This document shows positions 10,130-20,700 of a stretch of 64,000 bases of DNA, piece after piece. Every line of letters begins with the position of its first letter. Position 1 is the stretch's first letter. Made by a program: the position numbers and the translations under genes. The DNA is from Odontesthes bonariensis (Eukaryota > Chordata > Actinopteri > Atheriniformes > Atherinopsidae): NCBI RefSeq assembly GCF_027942865.1, contig NC_134515.1, positions 6,752,839 to 6,816,838 of the forward strand, given 5' to 3'. The notes under the pieces were generated by a model that was not told the DNA's origin, searched no databases, and saw only the letters and a list, made by a program, of their open reading frames with translations.

Positions 10130-12816
10130 TCTCCCCTCCCACTGTCCTCTGAGCTCTTCCCACCTCTCCACCTCTCCTCTGCACCTGATGCACCACGCCC
10201 CCCTCCACATACCTCCACCGCCCGACTTAGGCCGTCCTTTCCCGCTCCCACAAGGGAGCGGGAAAGGAAGTCGGCCACGACCATCTGCGCCCCCGGCCTA
10301 TGGATCACCTTGAACTTGAAAGGCTGCATGGCCAGATACCATCGGGTTATCCAGCCATTAGTATCTTTCATGCGGTGGAGCCACTGGAGGGGAGCATGGT
10401 CCGAACAGAGGGTGAATGGCCGCCCCAACAGGTAGTACCGCAGAGCATTGACCGCCCACCGGATGGCCAGGCACTCCTTCTCCACCGTGCTGTACCTGGC
10501 CTCCCTCTCGGACAGCTTCCTGCTGATGTACAGCACTGGGCGGTCGACACCCCGCACCTGCTCGGACAGAACCGCCCCCAGCCCTCTGTTCGATGCATCA
10601 GTCTGCAGAGTAAACGGGAGAGAGAAATTAGGAGTGTGAAGAAGAGGCTCCCCACAGAGGGTCTGTTTTACCCTCTCAAGCGACACCTGGCACAGCTCCG
10701 TCCACTGGACCGGATCTGAGGCACCCTTTCGGGTGAGGTCGGTCAAGGGGCTGGTCAGCTCGGCGAAGTTGGGAATAAACCGCCGGTAGTAGCCAGCCAG
10801 CCCCAAAAACCGCCTCACCTCCTTTTTTGTCTTGGGCCGCGGGCAGGCTGCAATCGCTGCTGTCTTGTCGACCTGTGGACGCACCTGCCCGCCGCCCAAG
10901 TGGTACCCCAGATACCGTACCTCCCTCCGTCCAACTGCACACTTCTTCGGGTTGGCCGTGAGCCCCGCCTGCCTCAGAGACTCGAGCACCGCGGCCACCT
11001 GCCGCACATGCTCCGCCCAGCTGTTGCTGTGGATGATCACGTCATCCAGATAGGCGGCAGCATATGCAGCATGCGGCCGCAGCACCCGGTCCATGAGGCG
11101 TTGGAACGTTGCTGGGGCCCCGAACAACCCGAACGGAAGTGTAACAAATTGGTACAACCCGTACGGAGTGGAGAAGGCCGATTTTTCCTTAGACTCTGGA
11201 GATAGGGGAATCTGCCAGTACCCCTTGGTTAAATCCAGCGTCGTAAAAAATCGAGCTGTGCCAAGGCGATCCAGGAGCTCGTCGACCCGGGGCATAGGAT
11301 AGGCATCAAACCGTGAAATGTCATTCACCTTGCGATAGTCCACACAGAACCGGATCGACCCATCCTTCTTGACTACAAGAACGATGGGACTACACCAGGC
11401 ACTGTTGGACTCTTCTATCACACCCATTTCCAACATGGCCTTCAATTCTGCCTGTACCACTTTTCTTTTGTGTTCAGGCAACCGATAGGGTCGTGAACGC
11501 ACTGTCACGCCCGGGTGAGTCTCCACGTGGTGTTGAATAAGGCTTGTGCGTCCTGGCAGGGGGGAAAACACATCCGCGAAACGCTGCTGCAACTTGGCTA
11601 CATCTGCTTTCTGTGACGGAGAGAGGTGGTTCTCACAAAGGAGCGAGGCGGGATTGGTCGATTTTGGCACCTCGGGCCCCAACTCATCTCTCTCTGCAAT
11701 TGTCGTCACCAGTGAAACAGACTCTGCCTCCCTCCATGCTTTAAGGAGGTTGAGGTGGTAAATCTGTATCGCACCTCCCCTGTCAGATCGCACAAGCTCA
11801 TAGTCAACGTCACCCACTTGCCGTGTGACCACAAAGGGCCCTTGCCACTTGGCGAGTAATTTAGAGTTATGAGATGGGAGTACTACAAGCACTTTATCTC
11901 CCGGTGTAAATTGTCTCAGCCTAGATCCTCTGTTGTACAGCTGCTGCTGACGTTCCTGGGCCCGGAGCAAATTCTCACGTGATAACTGACCCAGTGTGTG
12001 GAGTTTTGCTCTCAGGTCCAGGACGTACTGAACTTCATTTTTACTGGGGCTCGGACCTTCCTCCCAGCTTTCTTTTACCAGGTCCAAAACCCCGCGTGGT
12101 TTCCTGCCAAATAGCAGTTCAAAGGGAGAAAATCCCGTGGAGGCCTGGGGAACCTCGCGCACTGCAAACAGCAGAGGATCTAGCCACTTATCCCAATTTG
12201 GCTTATCATCGTGCACAAACTTACGGATCATGGACTTCAAAGTCTTATTCAGGCGCTCGACGAGGCCGTCAGTTTGCGGGTGGTAAACACTGGTTCGAAT
12301 AGACTTGATGCCCAATAATCCGTAAAGTTCCCTCAGTGTTCGTGACATAAACTGGGTGCCTTGGTCAGTCAGGATCTCTTTCGGGATCCCGACTCGGGAG
12401 ATAACCTGAAACAGTGCTTGCGCCACACTCTTTGCGGAGATGGTGCGCAGCGGCACTGCCTCTGGATATCGGGTTGCATAATCCACGAGGACTAACACAA
12501 ATCGGTATCCACGTGTGCTCCGGTGAAATGGCCCGATGAGGTCCATCCCGATCCGTTCAAACGGGACCTCCATCAGTGGTAGCGGGCGCAACGGCGCTCT
12601 CGGGATGGCCGGTTGGTTGACCAACTGGCATTCAGCGCAGGACGCACAACAGCGGCGAACGTCCGCTCTAATGCCAGGCCAATAGAAACGGGCCATTACC
12701 CGATTCAGTGTTTTTTCGTACCCCATATGCCCAGCCATTGGGTTGTAGTGAGCCGCCTGGAAAACCATTTCCCGGCGGCTTTTCGGTAGATTCGGTGGAT
12801 ATCCCCGTGCACACAT
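10078..12816 (-). CDS. pol: Gmr1-type Ty3/gypsy polyprotein: integrase - RT - RNase H (912 aa)
   Basis: Uninterrupted 912-residue retrotransposon polyprotein. The integrase comes first: zinc-binding His/Cys motif (H23, H30, C60, C63), core with D92, D151 and E187 (D-D-35-E spacing), and a GPF motif near residue 327. Reverse transcriptase follows at about 450-640, with TTLDLTKGYWQ and the catalytic YLDD at 589-592. RNase H lies at about 735-860, with D740, E780 and D806, ending in ADFLSR. In most Ty3/gypsy elements integrase is last. Integrase before RT is the known hallmark of the Gmr1 group, first described from cod. All catalytic residues are present and there is no stop, so the copy is young, but gag and the 5' LTR are missing and it cannot be autonomous. 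The first residues are probably out-of-frame junction sequence rather than a true start. Only the last few residues overlap the LTR. Confidence 0.93.
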   Translation of the reverse strand: MCARGYPPNLPKSRREMVFQAAHYNPMAGHMGYEKTLNRVMARFYWPGIRADVRRCCASCAECQLVNQPAIPRAPLRPLPLMEVPFERIGMDLIGPFHRSTRGYRFVLVLVDYATRYPEAVPLRTISAKSVAQALFQVISRVGIPKEILTDQGTQFMSRTLRELYGLLGIKSIRTSVYHPQTDGLVERLNKTLKSMIRKFVHDDKPNWDKWLDPLLFAVREVPQASTGFSPFELLFGRKPRGVLDLVKESWEEGPSPSKNEVQYVLDLRAKLHTLGQLSRENLLRAQERQQQLYNRGSRLRQFTPGDKVLVVLPSHNSKLLAKWQGPFVVTRQVGDVDYELVRSDRGGAIQIYHLNLLKAWREAESVSLVTTIAERDELGPEVPKSTNPASLLCENHLSPSQKADVAKLQQRFADVFSPLPGRTSLIQHHVETHPGVTVRSRPYRLPEHKRKVVQAELKAMLEMGVIEESNSAWCSPIVLVVKKDGSIRFCVDYRKVNDISRFDAYPMPRVDELLDRLGTARFFTTLDLTKGYWQIPLSPESKEKSAFSTPYGLYQFVTLPFGLFGAPATFQRLMDRVLRPHAAYAAAYLDDVIIHSNSWAEHVRQVAAVLESLRQAGLTANPKKCAVGRREVRYLGYHLGGGQVRPQVDKTAAIAACPRPKTKKEVRRFLGLAGYYRRFIPNFAELTSPLTDLTRKGASDPVQWTELCQVSLERVKQTLCGEPLLHTPNFSLPFTLQTDASNRGLGAVLSEQVRGVDRPVLYISRKLSEREARYSTVEKECLAIRWAVNALRYYLLGRPFTLCSDHAPLQWLHRMKDTNGWITRWYLAMQPFKFKVIHRPGAQMVVADFLSRSLVGAGKDGLSRAVEVCGGGRGASGAEERWRGGKSSEDSGRGDDWHTCTSSANHSPLYQ
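10130..10143 (-). promoter_or_regulatory. Polypurine tract of the retrotransposon
   Basis: AGTGGGAGGGGAGA on the minus strand, directly before the LTR start TGATTGG. This is the expected plus-strand DNA priming site for reverse transcription and helps fix the LTR boundary. Confidence 0.7.
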
Positions 12817-12990
12817 TTAATATCCACCCAGCTCGCTTCTATCAAAGCCCCGGGTCGAATCAGATTCTGGTGAACCATGGACTGCATGCAGCCCGAGTCC
12901 ACCATCGCCTGATGTGTACCCCCCTGAATCCTTACCGGAACGCTGTACGTCCCTCCCGGACCGGCGGAGGGTGCTGCAGGGCAACTCTAC
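12806..12990 (-). pseudogene. Remnant of gag-pol protease region
   Basis: Upstream of the pol ORF, a different minus frame reads VRIQGGTHQAMVDSGCMQSM and continues to CVHGDIH. VDSG resembles the active-site D-S/T-G of an aspartic protease. The frame then breaks, and the integrase begins almost at once in another frame, so the protease C-terminal half seems deleted or frameshifted. Similarity ends around 12990, before Harbinger-type sequence; gag, primer-binding site and 5' LTR are absent. Confidence 0.6.
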
Positions 12991-13051
12991 ATCCGCTCTA
13001 CACTATGCGTATTTCCGGTTTGCTAACCAGCTAATGGTGACGCTAACCGTG

Positions 13052-13373
13052 CTAACCGTGACGATTCTTTCGCCTCTCTGCCAGCTCCAGTAGTAGCAAT
13101 ATTTCTTCTATTTCTAGATCGATCAGCTGCATCTCAATCAAAGTGCGCATTCGTCCAGTCGCCATTGTTGTTGAATGACCTCCGTAACCGGAAGAGAAAC
13201 ACGCCACCCACCACACCCACAATCCTAGCTTGTTCGTGATTGTCCCTCTTGCGTTGTGGCGTGGAATTAACATAGCGCAGACCGTGCTTCAAAATTGGGC
13301 ATAAATCAAAAATACCTGCGTCATGTCTGCGACAAGCTCACTGCGACACACTGCTGCGAGAGTATACACGGCC
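13052..13373 (-). mobile_element. PIF/Harbinger-type element, right end in inverted orientation
   Basis: The minus-strand ORF from 13273 to 13052 ends with IDLEIEEILLLLELAERRKN, parallel to the acidic/leucine-rich start found on the plus strand at 8538. The outer edge on the minus strand reads AGGGCCGTGTATACTC, like a Harbinger terminus, and shares TGTGTCGCAGT and GCAGACATG with the left end. Both ends of the insertion therefore carry the same 5' transposase region, facing each other. Confidence 0.55.
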
Positions 13374-13374
13374 C

Positions 13375-13830
13375 TGTACAATCACTGACCAAGTTCGTAA
13401 CCTCGGAGTGTTGATAGACTCAGATCTGACTTTCAGTAGCCACATCAAAGCTGTCACCAAGGACTCAGGTCAGCTGGTCCAGTCCAGACTAAACATGGAG
13501 AAGCAGCATTTAGCTGTTATGCTGCAAACAAGTGGAACAAACTGCCAATGGAGATTAAACTTTCACCAAATGTAGACATTTTTAAATCCAGGTTAAAGAC
13601 ATTTCTGTTCTCATGTGTCTATGCATGAAATATCTTTTAACTTATCTAGACTGTTGTTTGTTTTTTAATTCATTTAAATGATTTTATTTGTTTCTCTTTA
13701 TATTCTTTTATGTATTTGTAATGCTTCTTACACTCCCTGCTGCAATGCTTTTATTCTATGTGAAGCACTTTGAATTGTTTGTACATAAAATGTGCTATAT
13801 AAATAAATTTGATTTGATTTGATTTTGAGT
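13375..13830 (+). mobile_element. L2-type LINE, 3' segment and tail
   Basis: Translation near 13375-13470 gives ITDQVRNLGVLIDSDLTFSS and HIKAVTKDSG, the C-terminal continuation of the reverse transcriptase at 7700-8207. The sequence ends with the typical tail GTGCTATATAAATAAA followed by TTTGATTTGATTTGATT. A deletion or rearrangement after about 13490 fuses the body with the segment encoding NKWNKLPMEIK-like sequence. Confidence 0.85.
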
Positions 13831-13834
13831 TTTG

Positions 13835-14957
13835 CGTGTTTGTGTCATAAAAAGCTACCAGCTAAACTTTTATGAATTATTCTTTCTATCACTGGCTTTA
13901 AAATGAACTTACTCTATGCAGGGCACACTCAAATACTACTTTGAAAGGGTGGCGCGCTATGCAAAAGATGAGAGTAATATGAGGTGATTGTGGAAATAAC
14001 CAGATTCTTTCAAAAAAAGATGAAAACTTCCAGAAGCATTGGGGAAATGTAGCGCAAATTCAGACAACTGACTGCTGAGATAGAGCATGTATAGAAAGAA
14101 AGGTGTGCGGAATATAAAATAAGGCTACATTGCTGAGATGTTTCAACACTTTTCCTGTTTGAAGTTACCCGTTTCAGTTTATTTATCCACAGAGATTTAA
14201 AAAACCTTGTCACTAAAGGCAGCATATTCCAAAATCCTGAAATCATACTAGTATTTACAAGAAAGACACAATGGCCAAAGTTTTTAATTTTTTAGACTGC
14301 AATACTAAAAAAAATTATTAAAAATGAATAATTACCTGAATAACTGATTGTAGTAGTCTACTGACAGTAGTCTACTGTGACACGTATACTGGGGATCAAA
14401 CCTGCAACCTCCGTGTAACAAATGTAAATATTTATTTAACTGAAAAAATGGATAAATAAAAAAGATCATACTCTACCGCTGTTTGGTCCACTTTGAAGAA
14501 AATGGTTAGAATTTGGTTTCCACAATGATGTTTCATTCTTGGGTTGACTGGATGTTCATATTAAATACACAGAGTGCAGCTTGGATAGTTTAAATAATTG
14601 AAAAAGAGGGCTGGAGAGAGTGACACATATAGAAGGAACATGTTGGATGAAGCAGACAGAGATGAGTGGTTTGACATTTGAGAATATATGAGAATAATCT
14701 CCACTGTAATTGCTTTTTCACTTTGTGCATGTAGAACAACTTTCTTCACGCTGGACTTAGTTTCTAAACTCATCCATCATTGTCTGTGTGTCATCACAGT
14801 TTGTCGCGCGGAGAAAATTTTAACATGAGTGTGTGGTGAAAATAGATTCATATTATGTCATGATGGCTACAATTTCTTTCTTGATGTGTCAGGAGGCATA
14901 GCTACCCATGTAAGTGTGCATTTGCTCTACTCTAGCTGACTGTAGTCAGTGCTAAAA
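13835..14957. other. Gene-free stretch
   Basis: AT-rich DNA after the LINE tail. I recognise no exon, RNA gene or mobile element. Confidence 0.5.
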
Positions 14958-14965
14958 CCCTAGAT

Positions 14966-15188
14966 CAGGGGTGTCAAACTAGTCCATGAAAGGGCCGTGT
15001 GGCTGCAGGTTTTTGTTCCAACCCTGCGACAGCACAGCTGACTTTTTTCATTCAATCAACTGAACTGTCTGCACTGAAGGTCTTACCAGTTCAGTTGATT
15101 GAAGGAAACAAGTCAGCTGTGCGATCGCAGGGTTGGAACAAAAACCTGCAGCCACACGGCCCTTTCATGGACCAGTTTGACACCCCTG
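14966..15188. mobile_element. hAT-type MITE, near-perfect foldback
   Basis: A 223-bp element begins CAGGGGTGTCAAACT and ends AGTTTGACACCCCTG. It is flanked by an exact 8-bp target duplication, CCCTAGAT, at 14958-14965 and 15189-15196. The two arms, about 100 bp each, are almost identical inverted copies around a loop of about 20 bp. The 8-bp duplication and CAGGG-type ends define the hAT superfamily. It is non-coding; the ORF through it is chance. Confidence 0.93.
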
Positions 15189-15196
15189 CCCTAGAT

Positions 15197-16944
15197 GGTG
15201 TCCAGAGTGTCATTTAGCTGCAAAGTCAACAGCCTAATTGTAAATCTTACCTGCTTTTCATGTAATTGCATCATCAGTGAGTAAGAGCAAGTGCTTAAAG
15301 GTAGATTTTAATAATTAAATTAAAAGGATGCTGAGAGCCCGCATCTTCTGCCAATTACATTGACAGACACTCGATCTGATCATTTCTGCATAGTGATTTT
15401 ATGCACTTCTTCGTGAGAAGTCACTCCATGACAAAGACCGCAATGTTATACCCTTAGAAATGTCGCAGGGTGATTGCACATTGGTTTACCAAGGATTTAT
15501 GTGGAAAAAAGTAGCTGTTTTTAAAGTTGTTGTATACTTAGGAAACCCCTCAGTGTACGTTTTACACTGCAGCTGCAGGATCTCAGAACCAAATCTGAAA
15601 CTAAAATTAGAATCCTTCAAGAATCCTTTTTGTCTGAGTCAGTGCTGTGTGCACTATTTGTACAAGCAGTAACACCAAGGTTACCTTGGGAGGCAGCTGG
15701 ATTCTCATGAGATTTGTGAAATCACAACATGAGAGAAGCTGTGTAACAAACAGTCAGGTTTTGAGTAACACACCATCTGCTATGTCAGGTTAACATGTGG
15801 CACACTATCAGAATTTCCAACTTGATTCATCTTTCAAACAGAGGATGAATTGAACAAGAGGAACTCAGGGTTTCACTGGTCTATTCTATTTTCAGTTGTT
15901 CTTTTTTTTACTGGCCTCAGCCTCGTAAATACTGTAAGTTTTATTTTGAACTAAATCATACAGGTTCATATTTTCTGTCATGTTGTTCTGTACCTTCTGT
16001 GTGACATATCTGTATTTTGTTTCATGTGCCTGCAGAGCTTAGAGCACACACAGAGGGAGAAGCAAAACTGACAGAGAGAATCTGAAATTCCCAAGCAATT
16101 AAAGTGCTCGTTAGACATCAGTGCTAGAGATTGCATCATCCATCCATGGGTTATTCTCTACTCCAGCATATGGTTCCAGGTGGTTCTCAAAACATATTAC
16201 TGAGCTCTGGTCCTTTGATCACATGCTTTAATCCTACAGTATACTATACGATTGAGTATGGATTATGTACTATGGATTACTATTACATTAGTAATAAAAG
16301 ACAGGAAAATACACTTTTAAAAGAAAATTCGTAAAATAGAAGGACTGAGACTTCTAAATTCCTAATCCGTTTTAACCTTTTTTTTTTACCAAACACAAGT
16401 ACAAAGAGAATTATAGTCAGTGTCTGCACTGAGAAATTCCATTGTATTTAGAGAATATGAGCCAATGCTCCACGATCAAAAATGCTTCTGTAGTCATAGC
16501 ACTTGTGCACAAGACTGTTTAACCTCTTGCTCTGGTTCCAGTGTCATACTTTGCATGCATAGCACTGTGTTGCATCCAGTTATTCATGCTTTCAAATTCT
16601 TGCCAGAGGAAGGAAGAACTGATGTGTGAAGGCCAGTGATTTCACGTGCATCATGGATCCAGACACTTTGTGTCAGACAAAGTCTGGAGGTCAGTTTTAC
16701 TTACTTCGAATGTAGAATTAGAGGTCCAAAAACAGCAGCTGGTAATTTAACTTTAAATTTCAGATTAGACAGTCAGGTAATAGGAAAATACATTGCAGAT
16801 ATGAAAAGCAAAGGCAATTGACACAAAAAGGCAAACGCACAGCACCAACAACTGAGAAATAGCTAAAGCAGAATCCAACATGGAAAGCTACTGATAGGCC
16901 TTTGTGTGACATGACGTTGAGACCAACATCTATCCCTGCATCCA
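15197..16944. other. Gene-free stretch
   Basis: No exon, RNA gene or recognised transposon. Short ORFs lack motifs. Confidence 0.45.
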
Positions 16945-17283
16945 TTTTCTATACTCGCTTAATCCAACTGTAGGGTCGCGGGGGGGCTGGAGCCTATCCC
17001 ATCCGTCATTGAGTGGGAGGCAGGGTGCACCCTGGACAGGTCGCCAGTCCATCACAGGGCCACACAGAGACAAACGAGACAAATACCCACACTCATTATT
17101 TGGGACACTTTAGAGACACCAATTAGCCTAACATGCATGCTTTGGGAGGGAGGAAGCCAGAGTACCCACGCACACACGGGGAGAACATGCAAACCCCCCA
17201 CAGAAAGGTCCCAGCTGGGGATGGAACGTGGAACCCTCTTGCTGTGAGGCGATGATGCTGCCACCACATCACCGAGCAGCCCT
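16945..17283 (-). mobile_element. SINE-like interspersed repeat, inverted copy
   Basis: Minus-strand copy of the family at 6570-6905. Shared blocks include the complement of TCTGTGTGGGG, TTAGGCTAATTGG and GGGATAGGCTCCAGCC, and it ends in AGTATAGAAAATGGATG. It is nearly full length and diverged. Confidence 0.75.
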
Positions 17284-17399
17284 GAGACCAACATACATTC
17301 TGTAGATCATTTTAAAAAGACTTTTGTCACTTCTCAGGTAGGTTTAAACAGTTATACTGTATGTGAATGACTCTTAGAGTCAGTGGAATTTTGGACTTT

Positions 17400-17790
17400 G
17401 GATTAGTTTTATCTTGGGGTTTTCTGGGTTTTGTTTCTATTCTGTTTTCTTGTTTGTCATTAAGTCATGGGTTTTTATTGTGATTTGTATTTGTGTAGTC
17501 TTGAGTTGTCTTTTGCTTTTTAGTTACACTCGTGGTTTCTTGTTTTTGGATTTTCTTGTCTTTTGATTCTTGCTATTTATCCTCAGTCCCTCTGCACATC
17601 TGTCTCCACTCTATCCGTCACAGCTGTAGTCAGTTACTAATCAGTTCCCCACGGCATTTAAGCTCTCCGGTTTCTCACAGTCATTATCAGATCCTTGCTG
17701 TTGTCACCTCATGTTTCTCTGTTTAGTTCATGTTCTTAGTCCCGGTCAGGTTTTGTTGTTCCTTAGTCTTTTTTTTTTTTTAGTCAGTTT
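17400..17790 (+). repeat. T/G-rich LTR-like repeat (uncertain)
   Basis: A strongly T-rich plus strand (TTTTGTTTC, TTTCTTGTTTTTGG) carries a TATA-like CATTTAAGC near 17656 and C-rich patches, then a poly-T. This resembles widespread fish solo LTRs, but I cannot define ends or a target duplication. A related-looking segment on the opposite strand is at 30340-30650. Confidence 0.3.
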
Positions 17791-20700
17791 AGGTTTACAG
17801 TGTTCTGGCTTGGCTGCGCTTTTTGTTATAGTTTCAAAATAAATCAAGTCAGGCTCACCTGCAAGTACAGAGGGCCTTGACCCTTTTGAGTCTAGTTGCG
17901 CATACAGGTGTGATTTGATCCCCAACTGGATTATCTGAGTGTGTTCATCCAGTTTTGAGAAGTTCAATTTCATACAATTTTGGTCAAACCAACACGTTAA
18001 CATGTATTTTAAGTCTGGTTTTGGTTGGACTAACATAGTAGTTTTTGTTCTAGCATCATGTTTTTTTTTTTTTGTCACTTCCTGGTGGACTTTAGGCAGT
18101 AAAATGACTTGGTTAGGGTTAGAAAATCAAAACTACTGATCAGGATGGAAAACGTGGTCAGGGCGAATAAACATTCTTTACAATGCCATCATTACCTTCA
18201 TGGATCCCATTTATACTATTCACAGGCAGGTTTTTTTTTTTACATTTTTGCCAGAGGTTGCATTTTCTTTGGAGGTAATTATAGTCCTTTGTATGAACAC
18301 ATGCGTGAACAAACACATCAGCACATTTTGGGGAGGAGGATAGTCTCTTTATTGCTAGCTTGATAGTCATGAGGTTGTAATATGATCAAGGTGTAACATT
18401 ATCAGGCTTCATGTTAAGCCAGTATGATCCCCATATGTTCTCACATTAAAGTCTGTAGCAATTTTATTCTAATAAAGTCAAATTATTGAAGTAATCTGTT
18501 AGTCTGCTAGTGTGACTAGAACGTCCTCACACAATCTAATGACCGTTGTGCCTGAACACAACAGGAAATAAACAGTGGCTGAATTCTACTTTAACTATTG
18601 TCGTGTGTGTGTCTGAGATTTGTCCTCTGCTTTGTACCTCCACTGTGCACATGCAATGTCCCACACAAAATGTCAGAGCATTGACTCATCTTTAGAGCAC
18701 TCTGCAATTTTTCAAGAAACACACTCGTATGTTTTTGTTAGAATTTTTGAGTATTTCTTTCTCATCTGTGCAATAATCACATGAAAATAGTGCTTCTATA
18801 GATTGTATTGCCACGCATGCCTTATTATAAGGTTCCCTTCACAGTTACTCTGCACCATAAATAGAAATGGTACTTGGCAGGTACAGAAAAGTAGGCAGGA
18901 GGCTGTTGAATGCTAAGGAAGAAAGAATTTTGACAGAGCTCGAGAGTACTGGAGTAATGTGTGTGGGGTGATTGGTTTCAGATTGCAAAGTAGCCAGTTT
19001 GACTGCAGTCGATCGTTTGAGATGGGTGGGAGTGTACGATCTTTTCTTCTTTTTTTTTCATGCAAATGAACAAGAGTTTTCCAGTGGCCGATTGTGTATT
19101 TTTGCAAAAGTTGTTGAAAAAGAGCATTTGAATAGTACCCAACCCAACCCAATCATTCAATAGATTTTATTGTGGGAAACAATTGAAGTAAATTGATTTC
19201 TCATGATTTTCTCTGAAAACAAGAGGAAATAAAATGATCTAAAAATAATATTTGTATAAAAATAATTACATATATATATTATATAAGATGCTTATTTACT
19301 GTATAGTGAAAACATACAACATCTTTAAGCTGTAATATGGCAACAAAACAGAATTCTAAAGACATTTTTATGTTGCTGTTCTTACCAGAGATTGCAGACT
19401 TTCTCTCTCTAAAGATTTCGTTTTTGCTTCTAATGAGTTCTCTGATTTGAAAGATGACAGAGCCTGTTCTTGCAAAAAGAAACTCTCTTTAAAGAAAACT
19501 TTAAAGAAACTCTTTAAAAGAAGGGCATAAGATCAGAGTCCATATATTCAGTTTGTATTTTGATGGACGGATTTACGAGCTGTTAATTGAGCTCCAAGTT
19601 AGCTTTCACTTTCGATTTTTTTCATCTCAGTTTGATTTGGAGTTTGATTCTGCCGCTCTAATACAATTTTCTAAAGCCTTTATTTAGCATACAATATGCC
19701 ATACAATACCATCTTCTCAGTCATCAATCTTGATTCTCCTCAGACAAGACATATACCTGTATGCTGGTGACAACAGTGGCTGAGCTGAGGTGGTAAATTA
19801 TGACATTATGTACCAGCAGCTCAGCTCACATGATGAATTAAACGAAAAGGTATTTTCAAAAGTGTGTATGTATGTTTTGAGACATGTTTGTGCATTACTA
19901 TGGCAACAACATCAATAGAAAGTTGCAGTTAGGTGGAAACTGTGCCAGTTTTTAAGTGTGCTCAAAATGTTGCAACTTAAGAGAAAACTTACACAAATCC
20001 CAGGAGATCATCCATATTCTGCCAACACAAAGATTAAAGAACAAGATGAAAAGATTTGAGAAATTAGAAGAAGAAGAAAAAGAATAAAAATTGAAATTCA
20101 CAACTGAGAAAGATAAAAAAGTTGGTTGGTGCCAGTAAACTACTGTGGAACAGAGGAACAAAAGAATCAGTCAAACCTCTTAAGATATAAAACCATGTGG
20201 GTTATTTCTATGCATCAATAAAAAACATGTATTGATACTTGGAGAAACAGGGAAAATCTCCTTTTAAAGAGTGTCTGGATTAACAGAGATAATCAATTTA
20301 GAAGTCACACGTAAGGAAACAACTGTTCTAAGACACAGTAGCATCATAGAGAAATGTGCCTCTGCATTTTTTTTTATAAGCAACATTGCAAAAGAGGTCT
20401 TCTTATCAGCAGCTTCGTCAAGCATATTTTCTTGTGCTCATAAACATTCTTTGCCTTTGCTTCCAGAAATAAAATGCAGGCATTTTTAAATCTCTGCAGC
20501 AGTCGTGCAGATCAGTTGCACACAGCTATAGACAGAAATCAAACACAGAATAAATCTAATTATTAAAAAGAGATTCCAATTACCTCAAGTGAATTTATAT
20601 AACCTCAAATAAACCATTCCCCCTGCCCTTTTATCTCATTTCCCCTTCTTTGTTTGTAAGTGTATCAACTTTAATTCGCTATGGTATGGTGACTTTTGGC

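Noticed and set aside
10300..12302. Several plus-strand ORFs of 60-139 codons
   Set aside because: Antisense shadows of the intact pol ORF on the minus strand.
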